Origin: Corylus avellana
Lineage: Eukaryota; Streptophyta; Magnoliopsida; Fagales; Betulaceae
DNA: 64,000 nt
Direction: 5' to 3'
NCBI RefSeq assembly: GCF_901000735.1
Contig: NC_081547.1
Location: 19,220,838-19,284,837, forward strand
How positions within the stretch are numbered: position 1 is the first letter of the stretch; each line of letters begins with the position of its first letter. Below are positions 23,930-37,108 of the stretch, one piece after another. A program made the translations under genes and the position numbers. Under the pieces are notes generated by a model, which was not told where the DNA came from, did no database searches, and saw only the letters and a program-made list of their open reading frames with translations.

Positions 23930-24420
23930 AAAACTCAACTCTGAGACTTCTTATTGATAAAAACTCAAATATAATCAAAAGTTACGCTATAGGGTCTATA
24001 AAACATATATATATAGGCCCCCAAACCCTAAACCTAATAATGATACAAAATAAAGTCGGATTCAACAAAACTGTGTGGCAAGTCTACAAACTCGTCCGGA
24101 CGCCGTTGCGGACGAGCCTCTCTGTGACTCCCATTGATCCTTCGACTGCAATATTTTCTGGACGAGGTTCCAGATGAGCCTCTCTATTGCTCCTCGGCTT
24201 CCCAACTTTCTAGTTCTATAATTATTGCCCGTTTTGACCTAGTAAACATTGTAATTAGCTGAACCTTATGAAACATGACTTTGTAGATATTTGAATTAGC
24301 TTTCCAACGCCACCATGATTGCTCCAATGCGAGGTCTGAAACTCTAGATATGGTCTTTTTACTACAACTCGTCAGGTGTGAGTTTCCCCCTAATCATCGC
24401 TCTTCCTTATGGAATCTTTA
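23930..24420 (-). repeat. LTR-like element, copy B (partial)
   Basis: It shares the CGTTTTGACCTAGTAAAC, AGCTGAACCT..GAAACATGACTTTGTAGAT and GCTTTCCAACGCCA blocks with copy A at 22860-22960, and the GACGAG..CTCTCT words. The remaining part diverges. Ends are not defined. Confidence 0.45.
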
Positions 24421-25050
24421 GCTTTTCCGGTCTACATTACAATTCTTATCTTAATGACTATATAGTAAGCTTGTATGAGCATCTCCAACAAAAATAACCA
24501 AAATAACTACCGAAAGAATAGGACAAAATATGTCGGCATAATTTGAGAAGCTAGGCTCTCACATATGCCTATCTTGGAAGAAGTAGCAGCAAATGTTTTC
24601 AACTCACGCTAAATACAATCAATATATACTACTAAATCTTCGACGTATATACTCATGTATACCAGAAATTTCACAATTATTATTAGCTATCTATATCATC
24701 GTGTGTTCTTGGTATTCTTTCTCATAAGTTGGTGAAATATAATATTTTAATTATTTTATTTTTATTATCTTCAAACTGAGAGATATTTTTTGTGATCCTT
24801 ATTTGGTCCAATAATTATGGGAAGGCGGAATAGATTGCCGTGTTAGAAGGTTGAGGTCAATGGGTCGATAGAGATAGTCTTCTGAAATGCAAGTGAAATT
24901 GAGGAAGAATAGGCATTATATTCCTGCACATGGATGTGACAAGTACCTCCAGACTATTTTTAGTGTTTTTTTCCAAATCTTTGTCATCTTATATGGAAAA
25001 ATGACTTCTATTAGTCTCCAGCGAAATCAAGGTAACTTGTCCCCTTCTGG

Positions 25051-25594
25051 TAGGAGTGTCAACCTTGTCCGCTTTTTCGATTTTTGGCCAAAATTTGGAA
25101 CTGGAACCAGGGTGCCCCGGTTTTCGGTTTTGGAAAACCGGGACCCCAGTTAACGGGGGTCCCAGTCACCGGCCGGTTCCGGTTTTACCCGGTTTGGTAA
25201 CCGGTTTTTGAAGAAAATTGATTTTTGCGCTTATTTTAGGTATTGGGCCTAAAATAAGCCCATTTTTTTTCTAAGTTTGATCATTTTTTTAAAAAAAATC
25301 TATAAGTCTCTTTGTCTAAATTAAAGAAACTTTGTTGTGATTGTTCCAAATAATTAAAAAATAAACCTAAAAAATCAATGTTTTTAATATAATATATATA
25401 TTATATTAAAAAATTAAAAAATATTCATAGAGATTATCGTAAGCGTAAAAAAATTAATATATATATATATATATAAATAAAATATAAACCCGGTTCCGGT
25501 ATTCCCAGTCAAAACCGGGTACCGGAACCGGGTCCCCGGTTTTCCAATTCTCGGTTTTCCGGTTCTGGTTTCTCGGTAATTTTTGACAGCCCTA
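25051..25594. mobile_element. hAT-like MITE in array unit 1
   Basis: The 544 bp insertion has inverted ends TAGGAGTGTCAA / TTGACAGCCCTA and CCGGTT/AACCGG-rich sub-terminal repeats. It is flanked by an 8-base target duplication with one mismatch, CCTTCTGG (25043-25050) and CCTTTTGG (25595-25602). Units 3-7 show the empty site. Confidence 0.88.
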
Positions 25595-26046
25595 CCTTTT
25601 GGTGACAATGCCCAGAAGAGGGCTAACTAACAGTTTCTATATATATATATATATACCAGAAATTTCACAATTATTATTAGCTATCTATATCATCGTGTGT
25701 TCTTGGTATTCTTTCTCATAAGTTGGTGAAATATAATATTTTAATTGTTTTATTTTTCTTATCTCCAAACTGAGAGATATTTTTTGTGATCCTTATTTGG
25801 TCTAATAATTATGGGAAGGAGGAATAGATTGCCGTGATAGAAGGTTGAGGTCAAAGGGTAGATAGAGATAGTCTTCTGAAATGCAAGTGAAATTGAGGAA
25901 GAATAGGCATTATATTCCTGCACATGGATGTAACAAGTACCTCCAGACTATTTTTAGTGTTTTTTTTTCCAAATCTTTGTCATCTTATATGGAAAAATGA
26001 CTTCTACTGGTCTCCAGCGAAGTCAAGGTAACTTGTCCCCTTCTGG

Positions 26047-26584
26047 TAGAAGTGTCAACCTGGTCCGGTTTTTCGATTTTTGGCCAAAATTGGGAAATGG
26101 AACCAGGGTACCCCGGTTTTCGATTTTGCAAAACCGGGACCCAAGCTAACCGGGGTCCCTGTCACCGGCCGGTTCCGGTTTTACCCGGTTTGGTAACCGG
26201 TTTTTGAAGAAAATTGATTTTTGGGCTTATTTTAGGTATTGGGCCTAAAATAAGCCCATTTTTTTTCTCAGTTGGATCATTTTAAAAAAAAAAATCTATT
26301 AGTCTTTTTGTCTAAATTAAAGAAACTTTGTTGTGATTGTTCCAAATAATTAAAAAATAAACCTAAAAAATCAATGTTTTTAATATAATATATATATATA
26401 TTATATTAAAAAATTAAAAAATATTCATAGAGATTATCTTAAGCGTAAAAAAATTAATATATATATATAAAATATAAACCCGGTTCCGGTATTCCCAGTC
26501 AAAACCGGGTACCGGAACCGGGTCCCCGGTTTTCCAATTCTCGGTTTTCTGGTTCCGGTTTCTCGGTAATTTTTGACAGCCCTA
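26047..26584. mobile_element. hAT-like MITE in array unit 2
   Basis: This is the same element as in unit 1, in the same place and orientation (538 bp), with flanks CCTTCTGG (26039-26046) and GCTTTTGG (26585-26592). Identical position implies that it was copied together with the unit rather than inserted twice. Confidence 0.88.
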
Positions 26585-27924
26585 GCTTTTGGTGACAATG
26601 CCCAGAAGAGGGCTAACTAACAGTTTCTATATATATATATACCAGAAATTTCACAATTATTATTAGCTATCTATATCATCGTGTGTTCTTGGTATTCTTT
26701 CTCATAAATTGGTGAAATATAATATTTTAATTGTTTTATTTTTCTTATCTTCAAACTGAGAGATATTTTTTGTGATCCTTATTTGGTCCAATAATTATGG
26801 GAAGGAGGAATAGATTGCCGTGATAGAAGGTTGAGGTCAATGGGTAGATAGAGATAGTCTTCTGAAATGCAAGTGAAATTGAGGAGGAATAGGCATGATA
26901 TTCCAGCACATGGATGGAAGAAGTACCTCCAAACTATTTTTAGTGTTTTTATTCCAAATCTTAGTCATCTTGTATGAAAAAATGACTTCTACTGGTCTCC
27001 AGCGAAGTCAAGGTAAATTGTCCTCTTCTAATGACAGTGCCCAGAAGAGGGCTAACTAACAATTTATATATATATATATCAGAAATTTCACAATTATTAT
27101 TAGCTATCTATATGTGTTCTTGGTATTTTTTCGCATAAGTTGGTGAAATATAATATTTTAATTATTTTATTTTTCTTATCTTCAAACTGAGAGATATTTT
27201 TTGTGATCCTTATTTGGTTCAATAATTATGGGAAGGAGGAATAGATTGCCGTGTTAGAAGGTTGAGGTCAATGGGTAGATAGAGATAGTCTTCTGAAATG
27301 CAAGTGAAATTGAGGAGGAATAGGCATTATATTCCAGCACATGGATGGGAGAAGTACCTCCAAACTATTTTTAGTGTTTTTTTTCCAAATCTTAGTCATC
27401 TTGTATGGAAAAATGACTTCTACTGGTTTCCAGTGAAGTTAAGGTAAATTGTCCCCTTCTTGTGACAGTGCCCAGAAGAGGGCTAACTAACAGTTTCTAT
27501 ATATATATATATATATACTAGAAATTTCACAATTATTATTAGCTATCTATATCATCGTGTGTTCTTGGTATTTTTTCTCATAAGTGGTTGAAATATAATA
27601 TTTTTCTTATCTTCAAACTGAGAGATATTTTTTTTGATCCTTATTTGGTCCAATAATTATGGGAAGGAGGAATCGATTGCCGTGTTAGAAGGTTGATGTC
27701 AATGGGTAGATAGAGATAGTCTTTTGAAATGCAAGTGAAATTGAGGAGGAATAGGCATTATATTCCTGCAGATGGATGGGACAAGTACCTCCGGACTATT
27801 TTTAGTGTTTTTTTTCCAAATCTAGTCATCTTGTATGGAAAAATGACTTCTACTGGTCTCCAGCGAAGTCAAGGTAAATTGTCCCCTTCTAGTGACAGTA
27901 CCTAGAAGAGGGCTAACTAACAGT

Positions 27925-27959
<35 letters not shown>

Positions 27960-28378
27960 AGAAATTTCACAATTATTATTAGCTATCTATATCATTGTGT
28001 GTTCTTGGTATTTTTTCGCATAAGTTGGTGAAATATAATATTTTAATTATTTTATTTTTCTTATCTTCAAACTGAGAGATATTTTTTGTGATCCTTATTT
28101 GGTCGAATAATTATGGGAAGGAGGAATAGATTGCCGTGTTAGAAGGTTGAGGTCAATGGGTAGATAGAGATAGTCTTCTGAAATACAAGTGAAATTGAGG
28201 AGGAATAGGCATTATATTCCAGCACATGGATGGGAGAAGTACCTCCAAACTATTTTTAGTGTTTTTTTCCAGATCTTAGTCATCTTGTATGGAAAAATGA
28301 CTTCTACTGGTCTCCTGCGAAGTCAAGGTAAATTGTCCCCTTCTAGGGACAGTGCCCAGAAGAGGGCTAACTAACAGT

Positions 28379-28423
<45 letters not shown>

Positions 28424-28817
28424 AGAAATTTCACAATTATTATTAGCTATCTATATCATCGTGTGTTCTTGGTATTTTTTCTCATAAGTGGTTGAAATAT
28501 AATATTTTTCTTATCTTCAAACTGAGAGATATTTTTTGTGATCCTTATTTGGTCGAATAATTATGGGAAGGCGGAATCGATTGCCGTGTTAGAAGGTTGA
28601 GGTCAATGGGTAGATAGAGATAGTCTTCTGAAATGCAAGTGAAATTGAGGAGGAATAGGCATTATATTCCAGCACGTGGATGGGACAAGTACCTCCGGAC
28701 TATTTTTAGTGTTTTTTTTACAAATCTTAGTCATCTTGTATGGAAAAATAACTTCTACAGCGAAGTCAAGGTAAATTGTCCCCTTCTAGTGACAGTGCCC
28801 AGAAGAGGGCTAACTAA

Positions 28818-29122
28818 TTATTTTCTTTTTCTTTTTCTTTTTAATTCTTCAATATTATTTTTTATATCATATTAATTATTTTTTATTATTATTAAATAAA
28901 AAAAGTCAATGCAAAACAAAACATTTTCACATTTTTATACAAAAAAATTTACTTTATATTACATCAATCACTTATAAACCAAAAATCACATACCGGATCG
29001 ATTGCCAAACGGACCTATATTTCTATATCTTCTATTTGATTTTACGGCCCCCTATCTCCATAGGGGTCAAATCCTAGAATCCTAATGCATTTGGCAATAT
29101 GGCAATCCATCCACTGGTGACA
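28818..29122. other. AT-rich spacer between the array and the MULE
   Basis: It has a (CTTTTT)n-like stretch at 28823-28845 and no gene. Confidence 0.5.
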
Positions 29123-30267
29123 AAGAAAAAAAGGAGAAAATACACTTTACTCCCATGAAGTATATACCTATTTTCGTTTAAAAAAAAAAAAAAAAAAAAA
29201 ACCCATCCATTACTTTTGGGTGTGAATTTGGACGAAAACCTAGGGCATGCCACTCACGTGATATTTCTCTATTTATTATGCCCAAATTACCCTCCTCCAT
29301 CCCAGATTTGCATTTCCCCAACTTACCCCTCAATAATATGTCCTTTCCCCATCTTACCCCTCAATAACTTAATGGGTTCCTTTTCCAATAGCTTTTAGAA
29401 ATTGACTCAAAAGAAGGTTCGAGAAAAGGGAAAATGCTCCACAAGGTTCCATGAAGGAGACAACGACGCCAAGGCTCAAAACTAAATAAAAGTTATTCTT
29501 ATTTTCATCGTACAAACATCGGGTGAGCATCTTTGTTTTTCAGGGTTTAGGGTTTGCAAAAAAAAAAAAAAAAAATCAAACGTTCATTTAATTATTTGTT
29601 GATTTCATTATTTGGGGGGGTTTTTGGTGGAAATCGGTTATAGTTTGAACATATTTAACAAGGCTCGTAGATTTTTTTTTTTTTTATTAGTAATTGGGAG
29701 AAAATGTTAACGAAAAATCTAGATCTTGAATGTTTACGATTGTCGGCTATTTGGGGTATTGGTGTATGTTTGTGAAAGATTAATATTAGTTACGATGTCA
29801 ATGGATTTTTGTTTTTTAGATAAAAGGTTAGTTAAAATCATTGGGGTTGTCGGCTATATAGGGGGATTTGGCGAATGGGTGTCAGATATGAATTTATTTT
29901 CCTTATTTTGTTGCAAGTTGTGTTGTTTGGCCCTATTTGATGGATGAGATGTTGTTGTGTTCTATGCACTGAGTGCATGTGCATTGTGAGTACTTTATTA
30001 TGTGAGTGTGAGTATCAATTTTTTTGAAAATTGTGTTCTAAATTGATTCATTTTGGTGGATTCCATAATATTCATGCATGTTGTCCTTGTGAGACATTTT
30101 GTTAATTTGCAATGGTCCCCAAACGTAATAACACGTCTAGATATTAGGCAACACATTTTTACCCGTGGTCCCTAATAGTAGGCAACATTAATAATGTCTT
30201 ATTTTGTATTTGTTTAGTGGTCACATGCTCCACATTAAAAATGTCTTATTTTGCATGCATGTGTAGG

Positions 30268-33200
30268 ATGCAACTGGTGTTTGAAGTAAACTACAGGGGT
30301 AAGTTTGATAGGAAGCATGGGTGCATTTACGTGGGAGGTTAGTTAGATGTTTACGATAAGAGTATTGATCCAGAAAATTTGAGTGTTTTTTGAGCTCGAA
30401 AATATTGTGAAACAATATGGATACAAGCATGGTGATTTATTGTACTTCAAAATCCCATAAAAAGGTCTAGCGGATGGTTTACAACTGCTAACTTCAGACT
30501 ATGATGTGCTCTATATGGCTGGGTGTCATGAGGACGTTCCTATAGCGGATTTGTACATTGTTTCTTTTGAAGATGATGGAAGTGTGGGTAAGGAAGATGT
30601 AATAGAAGATGATGTTGCAGCTAGGATTTGCCGGAATGATCCATGGTGGGACAATAAGATAAGTCACGATGAATATGTTTTCGACGTATGTTATCGTGAG
30701 AATGGGTCTGGCCCCTCCAAAGCAAAAGCTACTAACTCAAACCCACAAAATGATGAGGGTGGTGTGGAGACTGATATGGATGCTAATGTGGATGAGGAAG
30801 AGAATGGTCCAGAAGAAGAAAGTGATGGCGAAGATGGTAATGGTGAGACACATGATTCGGGTACCAATACTAATGTTGATTTGGGTACCAACACTGATCC
30901 GATCGTTTGAAGATGTTGAGGTGGATGACAATTGAAAAACGCTATGCTGACTCCAAAAAAACTTGTTTATCACAATTTATGCGGAATTAATACTATGAAA
31001 CAATAAACAATTCAAACACCAAAATATGTAAAACAATAAAGAGGTAGACACAGATGTTTTGGTTACGAAGAGAAAACCTTTTAGAAACATATCTAAAAGT
31101 AAAACCTCTTCGGGGTAGTCAAACCCAGGAAATCACTATCAAAAGATTATCCAAAGATAACAGACACTAGGAACACTTATAACCATTTGCAAGACCTTGG
31201 CTCTATAAGATCGACAAGCCTACAACTTGTCTCCTTGCTCACAATCTTTTTCAACGTGATTCTCATTTATCGGACCCTTCCAATAGACTTCTCAACTGTA
31301 GATTTATCAAATGAATAACTCAAACTCTAAGAGATTTAATTTAACGTTTACCACATATGATTTCTCTTAGCACAGCCTCTGACAAACCCTGTGGGGTGAA
31401 AGTTCATACCTCTTTCTATCTATAGAAATGTCCCACAATCTCTAGACCTAGGACACAGTTTGAAATCATTTAAAACTGTTACAGGTACACGGCGTCCAGA
31501 CGAGGGATGAAATACACGGCCAAAGTGGTATTTTGGTCATGGCCGTCCAGATGGAAGGAAGGGCCGTCAGGATGGGCCTAGGGCAAATGTCGAGAACGCA
31601 TCACAAATTTTCTTTCTTGGCGTGGCTCCTCCAAACAGGGTGCAGACAAGTCTCTTAGAAAAAATAGAACTCTTCGAGTGTCCAAATGGTACTTGCATGG
31701 ATGAAGAATCTTGACATTTTTGGTCACCATTTTGCTTACAGAATTACGCCAACAAGAACTTACAACAATGATTTAGATATGGCTAGAAGCGATATCTAAT
31801 GTCACCAACCCCTAGTGATGAAGATGATGATACATCTTACCATAAGAGTGTGGACTTCCATGAGATATACCTTGCCAATCCAACCATAACACTTAAGATG
31901 AAATTTCCAAGCATACAGCTATTTAGAGAGGCTGTTAGGGAGTACAATGTAAGGAGGGGAAAGGACATAAGATTTCAAAGAAATGAAATATCTAAGTGTG
32001 TTGCAAAGTGTAGGGATTTATCATGTCGCTGCAGAGTGTATGGTAGACAACTTGTGGATGAAGAGTCCTTTGAAATAAGGTCCTTAAACCCTAAGCATAC
32101 ATGTACCAAAGTATACAAAAGACAGTTGGTCTTGGTTCTTAGAAACCCTATTGTCCGATCTTGGGTGTCACGATAGATGCAATAGGCCTATATTCATTTC
32201 TAATAGGCAGAATGTGAGTTATATCAGTACTTTAATATCAATAAGAAATTAAATTATGCTATTATATCAATTATTTATTTGTTACTCACTAAATTCAACT
32301 TTGATGTTATACGGTTTTGTTCCAAATTTTGATGCAATAATTCCAATAGCGGACCATCGATTTTGTGTATGGAATTTATATGCCAATTTTCGTGATGCTG
32401 GGTTTCGAGGGCTGGCCCTAAAGGATAAGTTGTGGGCTGCAGCGTCGGCTTATACCGAAGCTGACTTTAGACTTCATATGGAAGAGTTGAAGGCTATCAA
32501 TGAAGATGCATTCAATTACTTAGACAAAATTGACCCCAGTGGATGGTCAAGAGCATGGTTTAATAGCTACCCAAAATGTGACATGCTTGTCAACAATATT
32601 AGTGAGTATTTCAGCTCCTACATTTTGAAGGCTCGTGACAAGCCCATATTGACAACGATGGAGATGATGAGAAAGTAGCTTATGAGGAGGTATCAGCTGA
32701 AAAGAAGTGGGACACAAACATTAAAGGGTAAGTTGTGCCCCAGAATTGCAACTAAGCTTGAGGTAATTGGAGAAGAGGCAATCCACTGCCTTTCAACATA
32801 AGCTGGAGATGAGTTGTTTGAAGTAGAGTCAAAAAATAGACAGTATGTTGTTGATTTGAGGAGGAAGACGTCTGGATGCAGGAAGTGGGAAATTACTGGG
32901 ATCCCATGTTCACATGCATTTTCCGCAATCTTGTTTGATGGAGGGAAGCCGGAGGACTAAGTGGATCATTGTTATAATGTTGAAATGTATAAGAAGGCAT
33001 ATGAGTCCATAATATATCCACTGCTTAGTGAGGAACAATGGTTGAGGACCAAGCACGATAGGGTGGAATCGCCTAAATAAAGATTGACTTCGGGCAGACC
33101 TAAGAAGGCTAGAATAAGGGCTCCTCATGAGTCAAGGGATCCAAAAAATTTGTATAGAGTGAGAAAGTTCAGCGCGAGGATGAGATGCTCGAAGTGCAAA

Positions 33201-34238
33201 TTGATGGGGCACAATACAAGGACCTATCCAAAGAAGAAAGTCGAGGCCTCAAACTATAGGGAACCTGCTATTGAAACTGATGTGTCTACCCAACCCCCAT
33301 CAAGTGTAAGTTTAACTATACTAAACCCCAATCTTAAACCTATTTGTGTTAATGTAAGAAGCTTATATATAGGTGTACTTACATGAATCTTGTTGGTTAT
33401 TCATATGAATTTCAAACACAAATTGTTGGATCCAACAGACGTGGATGAGGAGATCCTCAACCAGTTAGGAGAAAGGTAAGCAATTAAAATGTCAGACACA
33501 AATTGAGGACTTATGTTTCTTTCTGGACAGAGACTACAGGGCTGAAATTTTCATCTCAAAGTTTGCTAAATACTTTGAAATCCAATATACAATACAAGTA
33601 CATGCTTTACACAAAAGAGTGTTGATTTAAAAAACACTAATTATTTTGTATTACTTTGAAAACATGACTTGTTTTGTTTTGTTTTGAAACAGTATGTAAG
33701 AAAAAGTGCTTCAAATGATGGTGGCTCCACTACACCTGTAAGTGCTACACCTATGTTTCATGTGTTATCTTGAACTATGTGTTATCTTCTATGTTTTGGC
33801 TGACAAGATACATTAACATGATGGCAGCAAAATACAAGTGGAAGAAGAAGAGGTAAGGGTGATACAGGACATACAATTGCTATAAGCAAAGGAAGAGGTA
33901 GAGGAAGGGGTTCGAGGGCTGGGGTTGCTATTGGGGTTGCTAGAAGACGAGCTGGCAGAGGGGCTGGTAGAGGGGATGCACAAGCTATTCCTGTTGGGAT
34001 TGCTGGCAGAGGGGCGGCACAAGATCTTGTTATGGGTGGAGTTGGCAAAGGGTCTACACTAGGTCTTGCTCGCAGAATGGTTGCACAAGGTAATGCTGAA
34101 GGTGGAGTTGGCAGAGGTACATCCTCAACAGTGTCCAACAGTAAATTGAAAGGAAAGCTCATTGTCACAATCGTGGAGAAAGGAATAAAAATTATGGAGT
34201 CGAAGATGAAAAAGATGAAACCGACTTGGAAGCATTGA
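30268..34238 (+). pseudogene. mudrA-type MULE transposase, broken
   Basis: The parts, in order: MQLVFEVNYRGKF.. (from 30268, preceded by a TGTAG acceptor-like site), a PB1-like N-terminal domain common in plant MULE genes; an acidic stretch (30560-30910); after the nested LTR, MARSDI..MSPTPSDEDDD and the MuDR DNA-binding domain (FPSIQLFREAVREYNVRRGK, 31800-32176); then, directly, the C-terminal part of the transposase (FCVWNLYANFR, GWSRAWFNSYPKCDMLVNNI, 32340-32680), SWIM zinc finger (CRKWEITGIPCSHA, ~32880), a zinc knuckle (CSKCKLMGHNTRTY, ~33190) and a Gly/Arg-rich tail (33850-34130). The catalytic middle is deleted between ~32176 and 32330, there are stops at about 32676, 32800, 32958 and 33078, and the last knuckle Cys is Tyr. 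It cannot make an active transposase. Confidence 0.9.
30964..31764 (-). repeat. LTR-like element, copy C, nested in the MULE transposase gene
   Basis: Collinear with copy A (22169-23243), slightly shorter. On the minus strand it starts TGTAAGTTCTTGTTGG and ends GATAAACA. It separates the acidic region of the transposase from its MuDR domain. Flanks AAACT and ACAAT do not match, so a precise target duplication could not be shown. Confidence 0.65.
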
Positions 34239-34409
34239 TCCCTAACTTGTTTACTTACAAAAATGACTTTATCTTATTTTGGACAAACTGATGAGCTGAG
34301 TTTTAGGTTATGTTTGTGTAATCGTCTATGTAATATTTTGGACAAATAGTGTGTTATTTTGGTTGTAGTGTTCCAACCAAATTTTTTGTTAATTTGGACC
34401 AACTGTTTT

Positions 34410-36464
34410 TGTAATACCTCGACCTTTTAAATCGTTTTAAAAAGAGTTTTAAACCCTTACTCAACAAGTTAATAGCCTTCTAAATCAGCCCTAAACAAAA
34501 AACCCTAAGCTATCTTAGCATAACCCAAAGCCCTCACACTTAACCATAAAGCCTTGAAGTAAAACTAGACCCCACCCTTACTGACCATACGTACACCCAG
34601 TAGTACAATATGTACGCTCTTGTCTCTAGTAGCGAACATACGCAAGGGGGACCACCAGACGTACGCAAGGGGACCACTGGACGTACGCTACTTTTGGGTT
34701 GATCGCTGGTTAATGACTATATGTACGATGCACCCTTTGGACCGTTGAATAAACAATACTAGACGTACACCCCAATAGTACCGAATGTACACTGCTTTTC
34801 AGAGTGGTAGCGCCCTTATCTTTTCTGGCCTATAAATACCAACCCCCCACCGACCCTTGAACCCATTATTTCACCGCCAGGCTATCTGTAACCACCAAAG
34901 TGAGTGCTCTTTGAGAGTTTTGTGATTTAAGAGAGAGGAGTAAGAAAGCTTGGTGTTCTTGCCACCTCTCGAGTAAACTCTTGCCCGTTTTTATACTCTT
35001 GATGGTGTTTTTGTTGCTTCTCTATTCTTATAAGCTTTAAAGGTACCATGTTAAAGTTCTTGCACCCTTGCTTACAAAACTAAGAAATGTTTTCAATAAC
35101 AGTTTAAAGAGCCCCTTCGATTCCTTGTATTGCATGATGTTGAGTTTTCATACTATGCATGTGTTTGTTCAATAGGCTAGAAGATGACTTAGTGGCCTAT
35201 AGAGCCCTTAGAAACCTTAAAACACAATTTGAAGCTTTTGGCCAGATTGCCTAACTCACGGACCAGACGTACACCCTCAAGCCCATACGTATGGCCTAGA
35301 CGCCAAGCATCTGCCCTTCGCCTCACTTGTGTATTTTAGAGTCCAGCAACCCTTTTAATAGATAAGAGTTAGCATCTTACTCGTAGAGGTCCTCTAATAC
35401 TGCGCATAACGATGTGTCTTATTTCATTATAGCAGAGTTTTTGTGATGTCAAAGGACTCAAGCGAGTGCATAAGGTAAGTAAATACTTACGAACTCTTTT
35501 CTTAAAAACATGGGATATGTTAGTTGACTGACCACGAGTATGATATGAGCATGTCTTCATTTTGTAACAACTTGGTAACTGCTTTAATAACTAGTTGATA
35601 AGATGCATCGTATGACATGGGCACCGGTACGTGCGGAATAATGGCCATGGGCTTACTATATAGACTTAATTCTATGGTCAAATGTGTGTGTATGTGGGCT
35701 TTGGATCCAATGATTTTGTGACCAAGGAGCAACCATTCCCTAATGGGTGATTACTATAGGACGAACATCATTAATAGTGTGGGCCACCCGAGGTCGGACT
35801 CAGTCATGCCACTAATGGGATGGATGGTAGCGTACAATAGTTGGGGCACCGGCATTATATTACAGGTCTTTCGGAACATCGCTAGTCCTGCTGAGAAGGG
35901 GTAATATGTCGGGTAGACCATACATGAGAGTTACGACCTATAAAGCATTAATTTTTCCTGCATTAAAATACTTAGGCGATTGCCGTCAGGAGTATACCAC
36001 TCTTTTATTAACCAAACAATACTTCTATGATGTATTAAAGGAGACAACACCTCTTTTAAATGTTTACTAAAACTGCAATTTTATTTCTGCTTAAATGGGC
36101 TCAATCATACATAATTGTAATGTTTACTTACTAAGTCGTTAGAGTTACGCTGTTATTCCCCTTTTTAGGAAGTTTGTCACTAAAACCTAGGAGTGGCACG
36201 GTTGCCACTACGAACCTTGCTTTAGAATCTTCATGATGCTATCAGGTTTGTTTTATATTATTATTAGTTGCTCCATGTCTTTAGTTTCAAGGAATATACT
36301 TATCCATTTGATGATTTAATAGTTTCTCAGATTTATATCGCATTCCTATGCATTGACTCTAATAATGCTTAGGGTGATTCCTCATTTAGCCACAAGTTGG
36401 TTTAACTAAGATAATTGCCAGTAATCCTACCAGGTTGGCCAAGGCTAATTTTGGGGGTGTTACA
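34410..36464 (+). repeat. Complete solo LTR of a gypsy-type retrotransposon, nested in the MULE
   Basis: It begins TGTAATACCTCGACC and ends GGGGGTGTTACA, with a perfect 5-base target duplication GTTTT (34405-34409 and 36465-36469). Host sequence on both sides is the same low-complexity MULE 3' region (GGACAAA..TGTTATTTTGGTTG). There is a TATA-like CTATAAATACC near 34832. At 2055 bp without an internal region, it records insertion followed by recombination between LTRs. Its 3' 1.2 kb match 1828-3049. Confidence 0.92.
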
Positions 36465-37108
36465 GTTTTGGACAAATGTGTTATTTTGGTTGGACAAACT
36501 AATTTCTGAATACTGTGTTATGATATGATCTTTCTATATGTATTGTTTCGAAAAACAAATGTTGCTTTTGGATGATGTGTTTCAGTTGAAATATTTGTGT
36601 TATTTTATGTGGTGACTTGGGGATTCTTCTTCATTGTTATACACAATGTGTTATTGTACATGATGTGTTTCAGTTGAAATCATTTCCCTTATTGATTAGC
36701 TATTGACCTTTTATGAATGTATCATGGATCAGACACAAAACAAACCCACCAACATAAATGCAAGCTTACCATTTTTTCCTTAGGTCATAACATCTCATAT
36801 ACGTCCATACCCAAAAATAAAGGCTGAAAATAAAAATGTTGAAAATAAAAATAAAAATGTCTGACTTCAAACACAATTACACAATTACTACGTAAGGTCT
36901 TGCTATTTTATTATACAAGGCACAAAGCGTATTAAACTTAAACCAAACTAAAATGTCATTAAACACAACAAAATAACAAAGCACTAAGTGCACCTACATT
37001 ACAGCATGTAGGTTTAAATTTACAAAGTATCAAAATATATTTTCCTTACAAACCCTAAACCCTAAAGATCAACAAAAGTAAGGAAGTTAATACACCCTCA
37101 TGCACACT

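Larger units (their letters stand above)
24661..28817. repeat. Tandem array, seven copies of a ~440 bp unit
   Basis: Units start with the CAGAAATTTCACAATTATTA block at about 24661, 25655, 26641, 27079, 27517, 27957 and 28421 and end with GAAGAGGGCTAACTAA plus a (TA)n tract of variable length. Without insertions the spacing is 438-464 bp. Each unit contains the same short open stretch starting MQVKLRRNRHYIPAHGWDKY or a variant, followed by stops; I do not recognise it as a protein and conservation of the frame can be explained by the recent duplication. Units 1 and 2 are ~1 kb because each carries a hAT insertion at the same site. Confidence 0.93.

Noticed and set aside
22169..24420. Copies A and B as the two LTRs of one retrotransposon
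   Set aside because: Copy B matches only part of copy A, the space between them is under 1 kb without coding or primer-binding features, and the outer halves diverge.
24661..28817. Tandem array as a CRISPR or centromeric satellite
   Set aside because: The unit is ~440 bp with no short spacer pattern, this is a plant, and only seven copies are present amid single-copy genes; CENP-C nearby is a coincidence of name.
30506..30910. Independent acidic protein gene
   Set aside because: It is the acidic linker of the MULE transposase, cut off by the nested LTR copy C.
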